Assembly (NCBI GenBank): GCA_025964215.1
Contig: JAOPZG010000381.1
Coordinates: 1-8,795, forward strand
DNA from: Conexibacter sp.
GTDB taxonomy: Bacteria > Actinomycetota > Thermoleophilia > Solirubrobacterales > Solirubrobacteraceae
Direction: 5' to 3'
Length of the DNA stretch: 8,795 nt
How positions within the stretch are numbered: position 1 is the stretch's first letter; every line of letters starts with the position of its first letter. A model generated the notes under the pieces. It searched no databases. It saw only the letters and a list, made by a program, of their open reading frames with translations, and was not told the origin of the DNA. Both the position numbers and the translations under genes were made by a program. This document shows, piece by piece, positions 1 through 4,949 of the stretch.

Positions 1-90
1 GACGGCCGCGCGCAGCAGGCCGGCCGCGGCCGCCGGCGCGCCGGCCTCGAAGGACGCGACCGCGCGCGCGTGGAGATCCGTGACGCTCAT
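1..90 (-). CDS. N-terminal fragment of an unidentified protein, cut by the left window edge
   Basis: The reverse strand opens with ATG at 90 and reads 30 codons to base 1 without a stop. The first residues are MSVTDLHARAVASFEAGAPA, followed by a helical Ala/Leu-rich stretch (AAAGLLRAAV). This looks like the start of a helical-repeat or TPR-like protein, but 30 residues are too few to assign a family. It lies 43 bases downstream of the FHA gene on the same strand, so the two are probably co-transcribed. No strong Shine-Dalgarno is visible before the ATG. A 6-bp inverted repeat (GGCCGA-TCG-TCGGCC, 92-106) sits immediately upstream of the start and could hide or pace initiation; that is inference. 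Confidence 0.55.
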   Translation of the reverse strand, partial: MSVTDLHARAVASFEAGAPAAAAGLLRAAV

Positions 91-133
91 AGGCCGATCG
101 TCGGCCCGCGCCGGGCGGCCTGTAACCGGCGGG

Positions 134-550
134 CTATGCGCCGACGTCGCGGTACGTCAGCACGACCCGGCCGAGCACGACGACGTCGCCGTCGGACAGC
201 TCCGCCTCCGTCACCCGGCGGCCGTTGACGAACGTCCCGTTGGCGCTGCGGTCGTCCAGGATCCGCGAGCCCGTCGGCCGCTGGTAGACGAGCGCGTGGC
301 GCCGCGAGACGCTCTGGTCCTCCAGCTGCACGTCGGCCGAGAAGCCGCGCCCGACGTGCGTCGTGCCCGAGCGCAGCGGGAGCAGGACGCGCTCCTCGCC
401 GTCGTCGAGCTCGAGGTAGCGGCCCGGCGCGGGCCGCTCGGAGGACGGGACCGCGTGCTGGCGCTCGCGGAAGCTGACGCGGGGGAGCGCGTCGAGGACG
501 TCGGTGCGGGTGCCGTCGAAGGTCTCGATGGGGGAGGACGTGGAGGGCAT
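134..550 (-). CDS. Small FHA-domain protein
   Basis: This 138-residue protein carries one forkhead-associated domain over about residues 44-134, preceded by a short flexible, polar N-terminus. The FHA hallmarks are in order: VGRG at 66-69 (strand start and phosphopeptide-loop Gly-Arg), SVSRRH at 80-85 (the Ser-Arg-x-His of the recognition loop), and NGTFVNG at 104-110 (the Asn that contacts the phosphothreonine backbone). FHA domains bind phosphothreonine peptides and usually serve Ser/Thr-kinase signalling, secretion or cell-wall control. No kinase or phosphatase gene is visible in the window, so the partner is unknown. The ATG at 550 is chosen because the residues upstream in frame are low-complexity Arg/Ser and unlike FHA proteins. 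No signal peptide or membrane segment is seen. The gene is followed by the fragment at 1-90 on the same strand. Confidence 0.9.
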   Translation of the reverse strand: MPSTSSPIETFDGTRTDVLDALPRVSFRERQHAVPSSERPAPGRYLELDDGEERVLLPLRSGTTHVGRGFSADVQLEDQSVSRRHALVYQRPTGSRILDDRSANGTFVNGRRVTEAELSDGDVVVLGRVVLTYRDVGA

Positions 551-652
551 GACACGCACTTCAGCGCGCCAACCTGAGCGCCAGCTCAACGCCACGCGAG
601 AGCTTGCGCAGGATTCCGGGCGCATCGATGCGCGGCGCGGCGGGAAGGCCGT

Positions 653-658
653 TAGCCT
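653..658 (+). promoter_or_regulatory. Possible -10 element for the 86-residue gene
   Basis: TAGCCT matches the TANNNT -10 pattern and ends 10 bases before the ATG at 669, so transcription would start only a few bases before the gene. No recognisable -35 hexamer lies at the usual distance and no Shine-Dalgarno precedes the ATG. The call rests on position and hexamer alone. Confidence 0.3.
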
Positions 659-668
659 GCCTGCACGA

Positions 669-929
669 ATGTCATCCGCCCGCCCCTTGACCACGCCCGA
701 CGGCCGCCTCGCCCTGCGCCTGCTGGAGGAGGCCGGGGAGAAGGGGCTGAGCGTCGCCGAGATGCGCGCCGAAGGCCTCCAGATGCCCGCCCAGGCGCTC
801 TACGAGGTCGAGCTGGCCGGCTGGCCGCTGGTCCGCAAGAGCGGGCGCACCCGCCTGCGCCCCGCCGACGCGCCGCCGCCGAAGCCCTTCGAGATGCCCC
901 CGAAGGTGCGTCTCGTGCCGCGCGGCTGA
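669..929 (+). CDS. Conserved-looking small hypothetical protein (86 aa), possible winged-helix fold
   Basis: I do not recognise this family. The reading frame starts with ATG at 669 and gives 86 residues. Residues 11-58 look like a compact helix-turn-helix-type fold: helix DGRLALRLLEEAGE, then GLSVAEMRAEGL, then a third helix around MPAQALYEVELAGW, ending in PLVRKSGRTRLR, which resembles a basic wing. The tail (66-86) is proline-rich, with DAPPPKPFEMPPKVR. The arrangement resembles the 'cut on specificity' layout of small winged-helix proteins, but no named family can be assigned. The frame stays open upstream to 504, but that stretch lies antisense to the FHA gene, so the internal ATG is preferred. 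The gene is divergent from the FHA gene, with 118 bases between their starts, and ends just before a 7-bp inverted repeat. Confidence 0.6.
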   Translation: MSSARPLTTPDGRLALRLLEEAGEKGLSVAEMRAEGLQMPAQALYEVELAGWPLVRKSGRTRLRPADAPPPKPFEMPPKVRLVPRG

Positions 930-937
930 GGGCTCCG

Positions 938-952
938 GCGGGCGTCGCCCGC
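938..952 (+). terminator. Perfect 15-base inverted repeat just after the 86-residue gene
   Basis: The arms GCGGGCG and CGCCCGC are separated by a single T, beginning 9 bases past the TGA at 927-929. In RNA the stem would close over a small loop. No U-tract follows, so this is not a classical intrinsic terminator. A U-less hairpin terminator or a 3'-end stabiliser is possible, and such hairpins are common after genes in high-GC actinobacteria. Chance pairing is also easy at this GC content. Confidence 0.4.
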
Positions 953-1021
953 GAACTCCCCCGAATGGTTCGGAGTGCCTCTCCGGACGTACCCGGTGAG
1001 CAGTCGGAACCACTACAGCAA

Positions 1022-1069
1022 CGCCCCCGGTGACGCCGGCTGTGCGAGCCAGACGTCGATCCGGGGGCG
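1022..1069. other. Three-tier 48-base hairpin in a convergent intergenic region
   Basis: The outer arms CGCCCCCGG (1022-1030) and CCGGGGGCG (1061-1069) are perfectly complementary over 9 bp. Inside them GACG (1032-1035) pairs with CGTC (1054-1057), and GGCT (1038-1041) pairs with AGCC (1047-1050) around a GTGCG loop. Only 1-3 unpaired bases separate the helices, so the whole element can fold into one rod. It lies between the convergent ends of the 86-residue gene and the arsR-type gene, 37 bases beyond the arsR stop. No U-tract follows on either strand. A bidirectional transcription barrier or a small structured RNA are the leading options. The rest of this gene-free region (930-1105) also holds an imperfect fold at 966-1012, with GGAG/CTCC pairing inside TGGTTC/GAACCA arms. 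Confidence 0.45.
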
Positions 1070-1105
1070 GAGTGAAGAACTTCCTAATCGTGGCGCGTTG
1101 CCGCT

Positions 1106-1744
1106 CTATGCAGAGGCACGCCGCGTACGCTTCATAGGCGTGCGCTTCTTCTTGGACTCGGGGATCTGGTTGCTCAGCGGCACCGACTCGAAGCCCAGGA
1201 GGACCACGCCGGCGTCGATCGCGCCCTCTTCGCCGGCCTTGGCGATGCGCTTCGCGGCCTCGGCCTCGATGCGATCCACGCGGGCCAGGAACTTCGCGGC
1301 CTCGTCGGCCAGGGCCTTCCAGCCCTTGTCGTCCACGCGCGCGGTCTTGCGCTCGAGGACGGCGTCGGCGCGATCGAAGCCGCCGGCGGCGGCGGAGGCG
1401 TTGGTGTAGTCCTCCAGCATCTTCAGCTGGGAGCCCACGGCGGCCTGCTTTGCCACGGGCGAGGCCTTCGACCAGTTCTCCTGCGTCACCTTCGGGCGCG
1501 CCTTGGCCTTGTAGTGATGCTCGACGGCCCCGCGGACGCGGGTCTCGTCGACGAGCTCGATCAGGCCGAGCTTGTGCAGCGTTCGCACGTGGTAAGCGGT
1601 TGCTCCCAACGTCGTGCCGAGCCACTGCGAGAGCTCGTTCGGGGAGGCCTTGCGCTCTTGCAGCATGGCCATGATCCGGACCCTCACGGGATGGCTCATG
1701 GCCTTCACGTAGCGGGGGTCGTCGATAGCGGTGATGGGCTTCAC
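1106..1744 (-). CDS. ArsR-type winged-helix transcriptional regulator
   Basis: The 212-residue protein has a winged-helix DNA-binding domain near its N-terminus. AMSHPVRVRIMAML (15-28) is the signature first helix of ArsR-like proteins. ASPNELSQWLG (33-43) and ATAYHVRTLHKLGLIEL (48-64) form the HTH with its recognition helix, and VEHHYKA (74-80) closes the wing. The rest (about 85-185) is helical with many Ala, Glu and Lys, plausibly a dimerisation segment, and the tail (199-210) is very basic (KKKRTPMKRTRR). The protein contains no cysteine, so it cannot use the thiol metal site of classical ArsR/SmtB sensors; the inducer is unknown. GTG at 1744 is chosen because the extra 42 codons back to a TTG at 1870 have atypical third positions and overlap a -35/-10 promoter. 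It is divergent from the response-regulator gene. Confidence 0.85.
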   Translation of the reverse strand: MKPITAIDDPRYVKAMSHPVRVRIMAMLQERKASPNELSQWLGTTLGATAYHVRTLHKLGLIELVDETRVRGAVEHHYKAKARPKVTQENWSKASPVAKQAAVGSQLKMLEDYTNASAAAGGFDRADAVLERKTARVDDKGWKALADEAAKFLARVDRIEAEAAKRIAKAGEEGAIDAGVVLLGFESVPLSNQIPESKKKRTPMKRTRRASA

Positions 1745-1751
1745 GGTCCGT

Positions 1752-1832
1752 CCAGGTTCGTTCAGGTAGTGGCGGTAGAGGCGAACATTAGCCTGCCGCC
1801 CTGTCGGCGAGTGCAGTTCTTGTTCAGGTTCG
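1752..1832 (-). repeat. Repeated ACCTGAAC / GAACCTG motifs in the arsR leader
   Basis: Read on the minus strand, GCGAACCTGAACAAGAACTG (around 1815-1834) and ACCTGAACGAACCTGG (1752-1767) share ACCTGAAC plus a following GAAC, and each also contains GAACCTG. The copies lie about 65 bases apart, between the predicted arsR transcription start and its GTG codon. Repeated short motifs just downstream of a regulator's own promoter are typical of autoregulatory operators. Attribution to this regulator is inference. The motif is not a strict palindrome, which weakens the case for a simple dimer site. Confidence 0.4.
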
Positions 1833-1841
1833 CCTGCTCGA

Positions 1842-1870
1842 ATTGTGCAAAGTCGCTCAACCGTCGTCAA
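1842..1870 (-). promoter_or_regulatory. Promoter of the arsR-type gene
   Basis: On the minus strand TTGACG (1865-1870) matches five of six bases of the -35 consensus. Exactly 17 bases later CACAAT (1842-1847) matches four of six of the -10 consensus. Transcription would begin near 1835 and give a leader of about 90 bases before the GTG at 1744. This is the most orthodox housekeeping-type promoter in the window. Its presence also argues against the upstream TTG (1868-1870) being a start codon, since that triplet is part of the -35 hexamer. Confidence 0.6.
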
Positions 1871-1908
1871 TCCTCCTATCGGGTGAGCCGGGCTGGCCCG
1901 CGAAACGA

Positions 1909-1914
1909 TAACGT
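1909..1914 (+). promoter_or_regulatory. -10 element of the response regulator gene, implying a leaderless transcript
   Basis: TAACGT fits TANNNT and is followed by 7 bases (CGACTGA) and then the GTG start at 1922. This is the spacing expected when transcription begins on the start codon. No Shine-Dalgarno is visible before the GTG, which fits leaderless initiation. No clear -35 is seen. The overlapping string ACGATAAC also slightly resembles the -10 of flagellar-type sigma promoters, but without a matching -35 I do not press that. Confidence 0.45.
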
Positions 1915-1921
1915 CGACTGA

Positions 1922-2974
1922 GTGCTAAGTCGGACGACCGGACGTGACGACCGGATCCTCGTGGTGGACGACGATCCATCGAGCACCACGCTGCTCGCCG
2001 GGATGCTCGGCCAGTGGGGCTACGCGGACGTGCAGGTGACCAACGAGTCGGCCGAGGCGGTGACCCTCTGCCGGCGCACGCAGCCCGATCTCGTGCTGCT
2101 CGACCTGCACATGCCGCCGCCCGACGGGCTCGAGCTCCTGCTGCGCCTGCCGGCCGAGACGCGCGGCGTGCCGATGCCGATCCTGGTGCTCACCGCCGAC
2201 GACTCTCGCGCGGCCCGCCGCGACGCGCTGCGCGCCGGCGCGCGCGACTTCGTGACCAAGCCGTTCGACCCCGACGAGGTCGGCCTGCGGGTCCGCAACC
2301 TGCTCCAGACGCGCGGCCTCGCGGCGTCCCTGCGCCGCCACCGCGACGAGCTCGAGCAGCGCGTCGCGCGCCGTACCGAGGAGCTCGAGCTCGCTCGCCT
2401 GGAGACGCTCGAGCGGCTCGCGCTCGCCGCCGAGTTCCGCGACGACGACACCGGGGAGCACACGCGCCGCGTCGCGCGCACGGCATGCCTCCTCGCACGG
2501 GCGCTGCGCGTTCCGGACCCCGACGTGGAGCGCCTCTCGCTCGCCGCCCCGCTGCACGACGTCGGCAAGATCGCGGTCCCGGACTCCGTGCTGCTCAAGC
2601 CCGGGAAGCTGACGCGCGCGGAGTACCAGGAGGTCCAGCGCCACGTGCTCGTCGGCGAGGAGATCCTCGGCGGCTCCGGCTCGCCGGTGCTCCAGACCGC
2701 CGCGGAGATCGCGCTGCACCACCACGAGCGCTGGGACGGCCGCGGCTATCCGGCCGGCCTGCGCGGCAACGAGGTCCCGCTGCCGGCGCGCCTCGTGGCG
2801 GTCGCCGACGTCTTCGACGCGCTCACGCACCGCCGTCCCTACAAGGAGGCGTGGCCGCTCGACGCGGCGGTCACCGAGGTCCTCGACCAGGCGGCCGGGC
2901 ACTTCGACCCGGACGTCGTCGCGGCGTTCGCCACGCTCGACCACCCGGCCCTGCTCGGGCCCGTCGCCGGCTAG
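1922..2974 (+). CDS. Response regulator with HD-GYP domain, probable cyclic-di-GMP phosphodiesterase
   Basis: The 350-residue protein joins an N-terminal receiver domain (about 10-130) to a C-terminal HD-GYP domain (about 165-340) through a charged helical linker (137-165). The receiver has the acidic pocket DDD at 16-18, phospho-acceptor Asp61 in LLDLHMP, Thr91, and Lys113 in VTKPF. The HD-GYP domain keeps E179-H180, the metal-binding HDVGK at 212-216, the HHH triplet at 266-268 and DGRGYP at 272-277. All hallmark residues of an active phosphodiesterase are therefore present. The layout is that of RpfG-like proteins, which hydrolyse cyclic-di-GMP to pGpG or GMP when phosphorylated. No sensor kinase or GGDEF gene is adjacent, so it is an orphan regulator here. 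The start is GTG, and its stop interlocks with that of the convergent Nudix gene. Confidence 0.95.
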   Translation: MLSRTTGRDDRILVVDDDPSSTTLLAGMLGQWGYADVQVTNESAEAVTLCRRTQPDLVLLDLHMPPPDGLELLLRLPAETRGVPMPILVLTADDSRAARRDALRAGARDFVTKPFDPDEVGLRVRNLLQTRGLAASLRRHRDELEQRVARRTEELELARLETLERLALAAEFRDDDTGEHTRRVARTACLLARALRVPDPDVERLSLAAPLHDVGKIAVPDSVLLKPGKLTRAEYQEVQRHVLVGEEILGGSGSPVLQTAAEIALHHHERWDGRGYPAGLRGNEVPLPARLVAVADVFDALTHRRPYKEAWPLDAAVTEVLDQAAGHFDPDVVAAFATLDHPALLGPVAG

Positions 2975-3591
2975 GAGGCGGCGCCGGCGAGCCGGCGCAG
3001 CGCGGGCGCGATCTCCGGCAGGTACGGGGTCGGGACGACCTCGGAGGCGCGGACGTCGACGTCCGCCTCGCGCACGCCGTCCCACGCGCGCCCGGGCACG
3101 ACGACCGAGGCGTCCGCGCCGGCGCTCGCGGCCGCCAAGGCGGCGAACCCGTCGTGGTCCACGAGCACCACTCCGTCCAGCTCCACGCGGTCGAAGTCGG
3201 CCCACGCGCTCAGCGGCCGCTCATCGACCACGGCAAAGACGTGCTGAAGCTCACGGTTGACGGTCCCCGAGTGCTCCGGATCGGCCACTCTGAACACCCC
3301 CAGGGGTGCCAGCTCATCGAACGCGTACGCCGCTCCGAGCTCCTCGTCGACCTCGCGGACGCCGTCGCGGACCGACTCGCCCGCGATCAGGTGCCCCGCG
3401 GCCGACGCGTCGAGGTACCCCGGCCACGAGGACTTGTCGCGCGCGCGGCGCTGGAGCAGGACGCCGGAGCGCGCCACGACCCAGAGGTGGAAGGCCAGGT
3501 GCCAGTCGCCGTCGCGGTGCACGTCGCCGCGGCGCTTGGTCCCGACGTGCCGGCCGTGCTCGTCGACGACGTCGAGGATCTCGTCGTCCAT
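2971..3591 (-). CDS. Nudix hydrolase, isopentenyl-diphosphate isomerase-like subgroup
   Basis: The 206-residue protein starts with ATG at 3591. It opens with an acidic segment (MDDEILDVVDEHGRHVGTKR), then RGDVHRDGDWHLAFHLWVV, the usual entry to the Nudix fold of the COG1443-type (Idi/YfcD-like) branch. The Nudix box lies at 66-86 with G66, E72, R79-E80, E83-E84 and G86, supplying the metal-binding glutamates. VNRELQHVF at 111-119 is also typical of this branch. Compared with the canonical Gx5Ex7REUxEExGU, only six residues separate E72 from R79 instead of seven. Nudix enzymes cleave nucleoside diphosphates linked to other groups; the substrate cannot be told from sequence. It follows the 125-residue gene by 25 bases and is probably co-transcribed with it. 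The C-terminal part after about 145 is Ala/Val-rich and unremarkable. Confidence 0.9.
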   Translation of the reverse strand: MDDEILDVVDEHGRHVGTKRRGDVHRDGDWHLAFHLWVVARSGVLLQRRARDKSSWPGYLDASAAGHLIAGESVRDGVREVDEELGAAYAFDELAPLGVFRVADPEHSGTVNRELQHVFAVVDERPLSAWADFDRVELDGVVLVDHDGFAALAAASAGADASVVVPGRAWDGVREADVDVRASEVVPTPYLPEIAPALRRLAGAAS

Positions 3592-3616
3592 CGCCCGGCA
3601 GCGTAGCGGCGGCGCG

Positions 3617-3994
3617 TCATCCCGGCGGCGCCGCGCCGCCCGTCCAGTAGCGGCGGTGCACGCGCTGGGCGTGGACGCTGATCTGCTCCTCGCCGGGATC
3701 GAGCGCCCGCCAGCTCGGGCAGTTCGCGCGCAGCAGCGCCACGAGGACGTCGGCGGGCGCGAGCTCGCGCCCCTCCGGCGCCGGAGTCCCGTAGAGGTCC
3801 CCGATCGGCTCGAGCAGCAGCGCGCGCACGGTCAGCACGTCGCCCTCGGCGTCGGCGCGCACGGAGCGGAACGGCCACCGGTGGGGGTCGCGGGCCAGCT
3901 CGGTGAACTCGGACTGCAGCCGCAGCGCCGCCTTCGCGGCCGCGGGAACCGCCGCGACGCGCAGGGTCACGTCGAGGCAGGGCGTGAAGGGCAA
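3617..3994 (-). CDS. Hypothetical protein (125 aa) upstream of the Nudix gene
   Basis: I do not recognise this family. The frame gives 125 residues from a TTG start at 3994, chosen because GGAGG (3999-4003 on the reverse strand) sits 4 bases before it; a GTG nine codons in is the alternative. The protein is soluble-looking, with no signal peptide or membrane segment. It alternates strand-like stretches (LDVTLRVAAV, GDVLTVRALLLEPIGDLYG) with helices (AAAKAALRLQSEFTELARD; APADVLVALLRANCPSW), suggesting a small alpha/beta domain. A YWTGG segment lies near the C-terminus. It has the codon style of its neighbours and a plausible promoter and ribosome site, so it is probably real. Its only functional hint is the likely shared transcript with the Nudix gene 25 bases downstream. 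Confidence 0.65.
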   Translation of the reverse strand: MPFTPCLDVTLRVAAVPAAAKAALRLQSEFTELARDPHRWPFRSVRADAEGDVLTVRALLLEPIGDLYGTPAPEGRELAPADVLVALLRANCPSWRALDPGEEQISVHAQRVHRRYWTGGAAPPG

Positions 3995-3998
3995 CGGG

Positions 3999-4028
3999 CC
4001 TCCGGATCGTCGGTCCGCGGCGACCCTA
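3999..4028 (-). promoter_or_regulatory. -10 element and Shine-Dalgarno for the 125-aa/Nudix transcript
   Basis: On the minus strand TAGGGT (4023-4028) fits the TANNNT -10 pattern. Transcription would start near 4016, giving a short leader that contains GGAGG (3999-4003), 4 bases before the TTG codon. The -35 region is poor. The Shine-Dalgarno is the strongest in the window and is the main reason for accepting TTG as the start codon. Confidence 0.5.
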
Positions 4029-4069
4029 GCCCATCCGCTAAGGAAGAGTATTAACGATCAGTGATTTTG

Positions 4070-4084
4070 CGCACCCTGGGTGCG
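4070..4084. terminator. Perfect 15-base palindrome just beyond the lgt stop
   Basis: CGCACCC and GGGTGCG flank a single T. One mismatched G-G pair further out, TTT (4066-4068) and AAA (4086-4088) also match, so symmetry extends over 23 bases. It begins 8 bases after the lgt stop on the minus strand. There is no run of U after the stem in the lgt direction, so it may be a U-less terminator, a 3'-end hairpin or a protein-binding palindrome. The flanking 3995-4092 gap otherwise contains the promoter of the minus-strand pair. Confidence 0.4.
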
Positions 4085-4092
4085 GAAAGCAC

Positions 4093-4908
4093 TCAGACTT
4101 GGTGCATCGGCGTCACGGCCGGCGCCGTCGCGACAGCCGGCCGGCGGCGCTCGCCCTCCGGCAGCAGGATCCCGCCGTGGCGGCGCACGACGACGGCGAT
4201 CCAGACGACGCCGATCACGAACAGCGAGGCGCTCTCCAGCTGCGCGGCGGTGAGCCCGAGCGCGACGTCCTCGTTGCGGCGCAGGAACTCGACCAGGAAG
4301 CGCTCGAGCCCGGCGCCGACGAGGTAGAGCGCGAAGAGGATCCCCGGCCGGACCTTGTCGCGCAGCTGCCAGAGCGCGAAGGCGAGCAGGCCCATCGTGA
4401 GGGTCTCGTAGATCGGCGTGGGGTGGACGGTCTCGCCGGGCGCCGTCGGGACCGTGCCGTGCGGGTAGCCCATCGCCCACGGTCCGTCCCAGGCCTTGCC
4501 GTAGTCGCCGTCGCCGGAGACCTGGCAGCCGATCCGGCCGATCGCGTAGCCGAGCGCGAGGCCGGGGCCGGCGATGTCGACGAGGTCGAGCGAGAGGAAG
4601 TCCTTGCGGTGGGCCCAGTAGAGGACGGCGATCGCGCCGCCGGCCAGCCCGCCGTACCAGATCAGCCCGGAGCCGCCGAAGACGTCGCCGAAGCTGAGCG
4701 CGTCGTGGTTCTGGAGCAGGTAGTAGCCGCGCGCGCCGACCAGCCCGCCCACCAGGGCGACCGTGACGATCTCGTAGGCCCAGTCGACCGGCCGCCCGAG
4801 CTCCTTCAGCCGGCGCGCGGCGAGCAGCCCCCACGCGGCGAAGTTGAGGGCGAAGAACAGGCCGAAGGTCTTGATCGACAGGCCGAGGACGTGGATCTCG
4901 GGCTTCAC
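4093..4908 (-). CDS. lgt: Prolipoprotein diacylglyceryl transferase
   Basis: Lgt moves the diacylglyceryl group of phosphatidylglycerol onto the lipobox cysteine of pre-prolipoproteins at the outer face of the cytoplasmic membrane. The 271-residue protein has the expected length and about seven hydrophobic segments. Landmarks in order are GGLIWYGGLAGG region (about 78-91), HRKDF with H100, the signature GRIGCQVSGDGDYG at 124-137, HPTPIYE at 162-168 (usual form HPxxLYE) and GLERFLVEFLR at 200-210. R125 corresponds to E. coli R143 and R203 plausibly to R239. The signature differs from the E. coli GRLGNFINGE: Cys128 replaces Asn146 and Ser131 replaces the second Asn. Similar GCQ-type forms occur in Lgt of other phyla, so this is probably a normal clade variant. 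The start is GTG at 4908. Divergent from the MFS gene, 41 bases apart. Confidence 0.92.
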   Translation of the reverse strand: MKPEIHVLGLSIKTFGLFFALNFAAWGLLAARRLKELGRPVDWAYEIVTVALVGGLVGARGYYLLQNHDALSFGDVFGGSGLIWYGGLAGGAIAVLYWAHRKDFLSLDLVDIAGPGLALGYAIGRIGCQVSGDGDYGKAWDGPWAMGYPHGTVPTAPGETVHPTPIYETLTMGLLAFALWQLRDKVRPGILFALYLVGAGLERFLVEFLRRNEDVALGLTAAQLESASLFVIGVVWIAVVVRRHGGILLPEGERRRPAVATAPAVTPMHQV

Positions 4909-4915
4909 CGCCTGG

Positions 4916-4921
4916 AGACTA
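4916..4921 (-). promoter_or_regulatory. -10 element of lgt, implying a leaderless transcript
   Basis: On the minus strand TAGTCT is followed by 7 bases (CCAGGCG) and then the GTG at 4908, the geometry of leaderless initiation. Only a weak AGG lies before the start, too close to act as a Shine-Dalgarno. The opposite strand of the same 41-base gap holds TATCGT (4932-4937), 12 bases before the MFS GTG, which could serve that gene with a very short leader. No -35 is evident for either. Confidence 0.4.
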
Positions 4922-4949
4922 CGCAGCGTCGTATCGTGGCGGGCCGCCC

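Noticed and set aside
92..116. Overlapping alternative hairpins (GGCCGA/TCGGCC and GCCCG/CGGGC) before the gene at 1-90, as an attenuator
   Set aside because: At this GC content such short alternatives arise by chance, and there is no leader peptide or U-tract.
930..1105. tRNA or a known riboswitch in the structured intergenic region
   Set aside because: The hairpin is a 48-base rod without a cloverleaf or CCA end. I could not match cyclic-di-GMP, cobalamin, glycine or cyclic-di-AMP riboswitch cores, and the region lies at gene ends rather than in a leader.
1745..1870. N-terminal extension of the ArsR-type regulator to a TTG at 1870
   Set aside because: The TTG is part of a -35 hexamer with a matching -10 at 17 bases, the codons have atypical third positions, and the family motif begins soon after the GTG at 1744.
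2014..3606. A 530-codon plus-strand frame crossing the HD-GYP and Nudix genes
   Set aside because: It runs across the end of one gene and antisense through another and encodes low-complexity Arg/Ala sequence.
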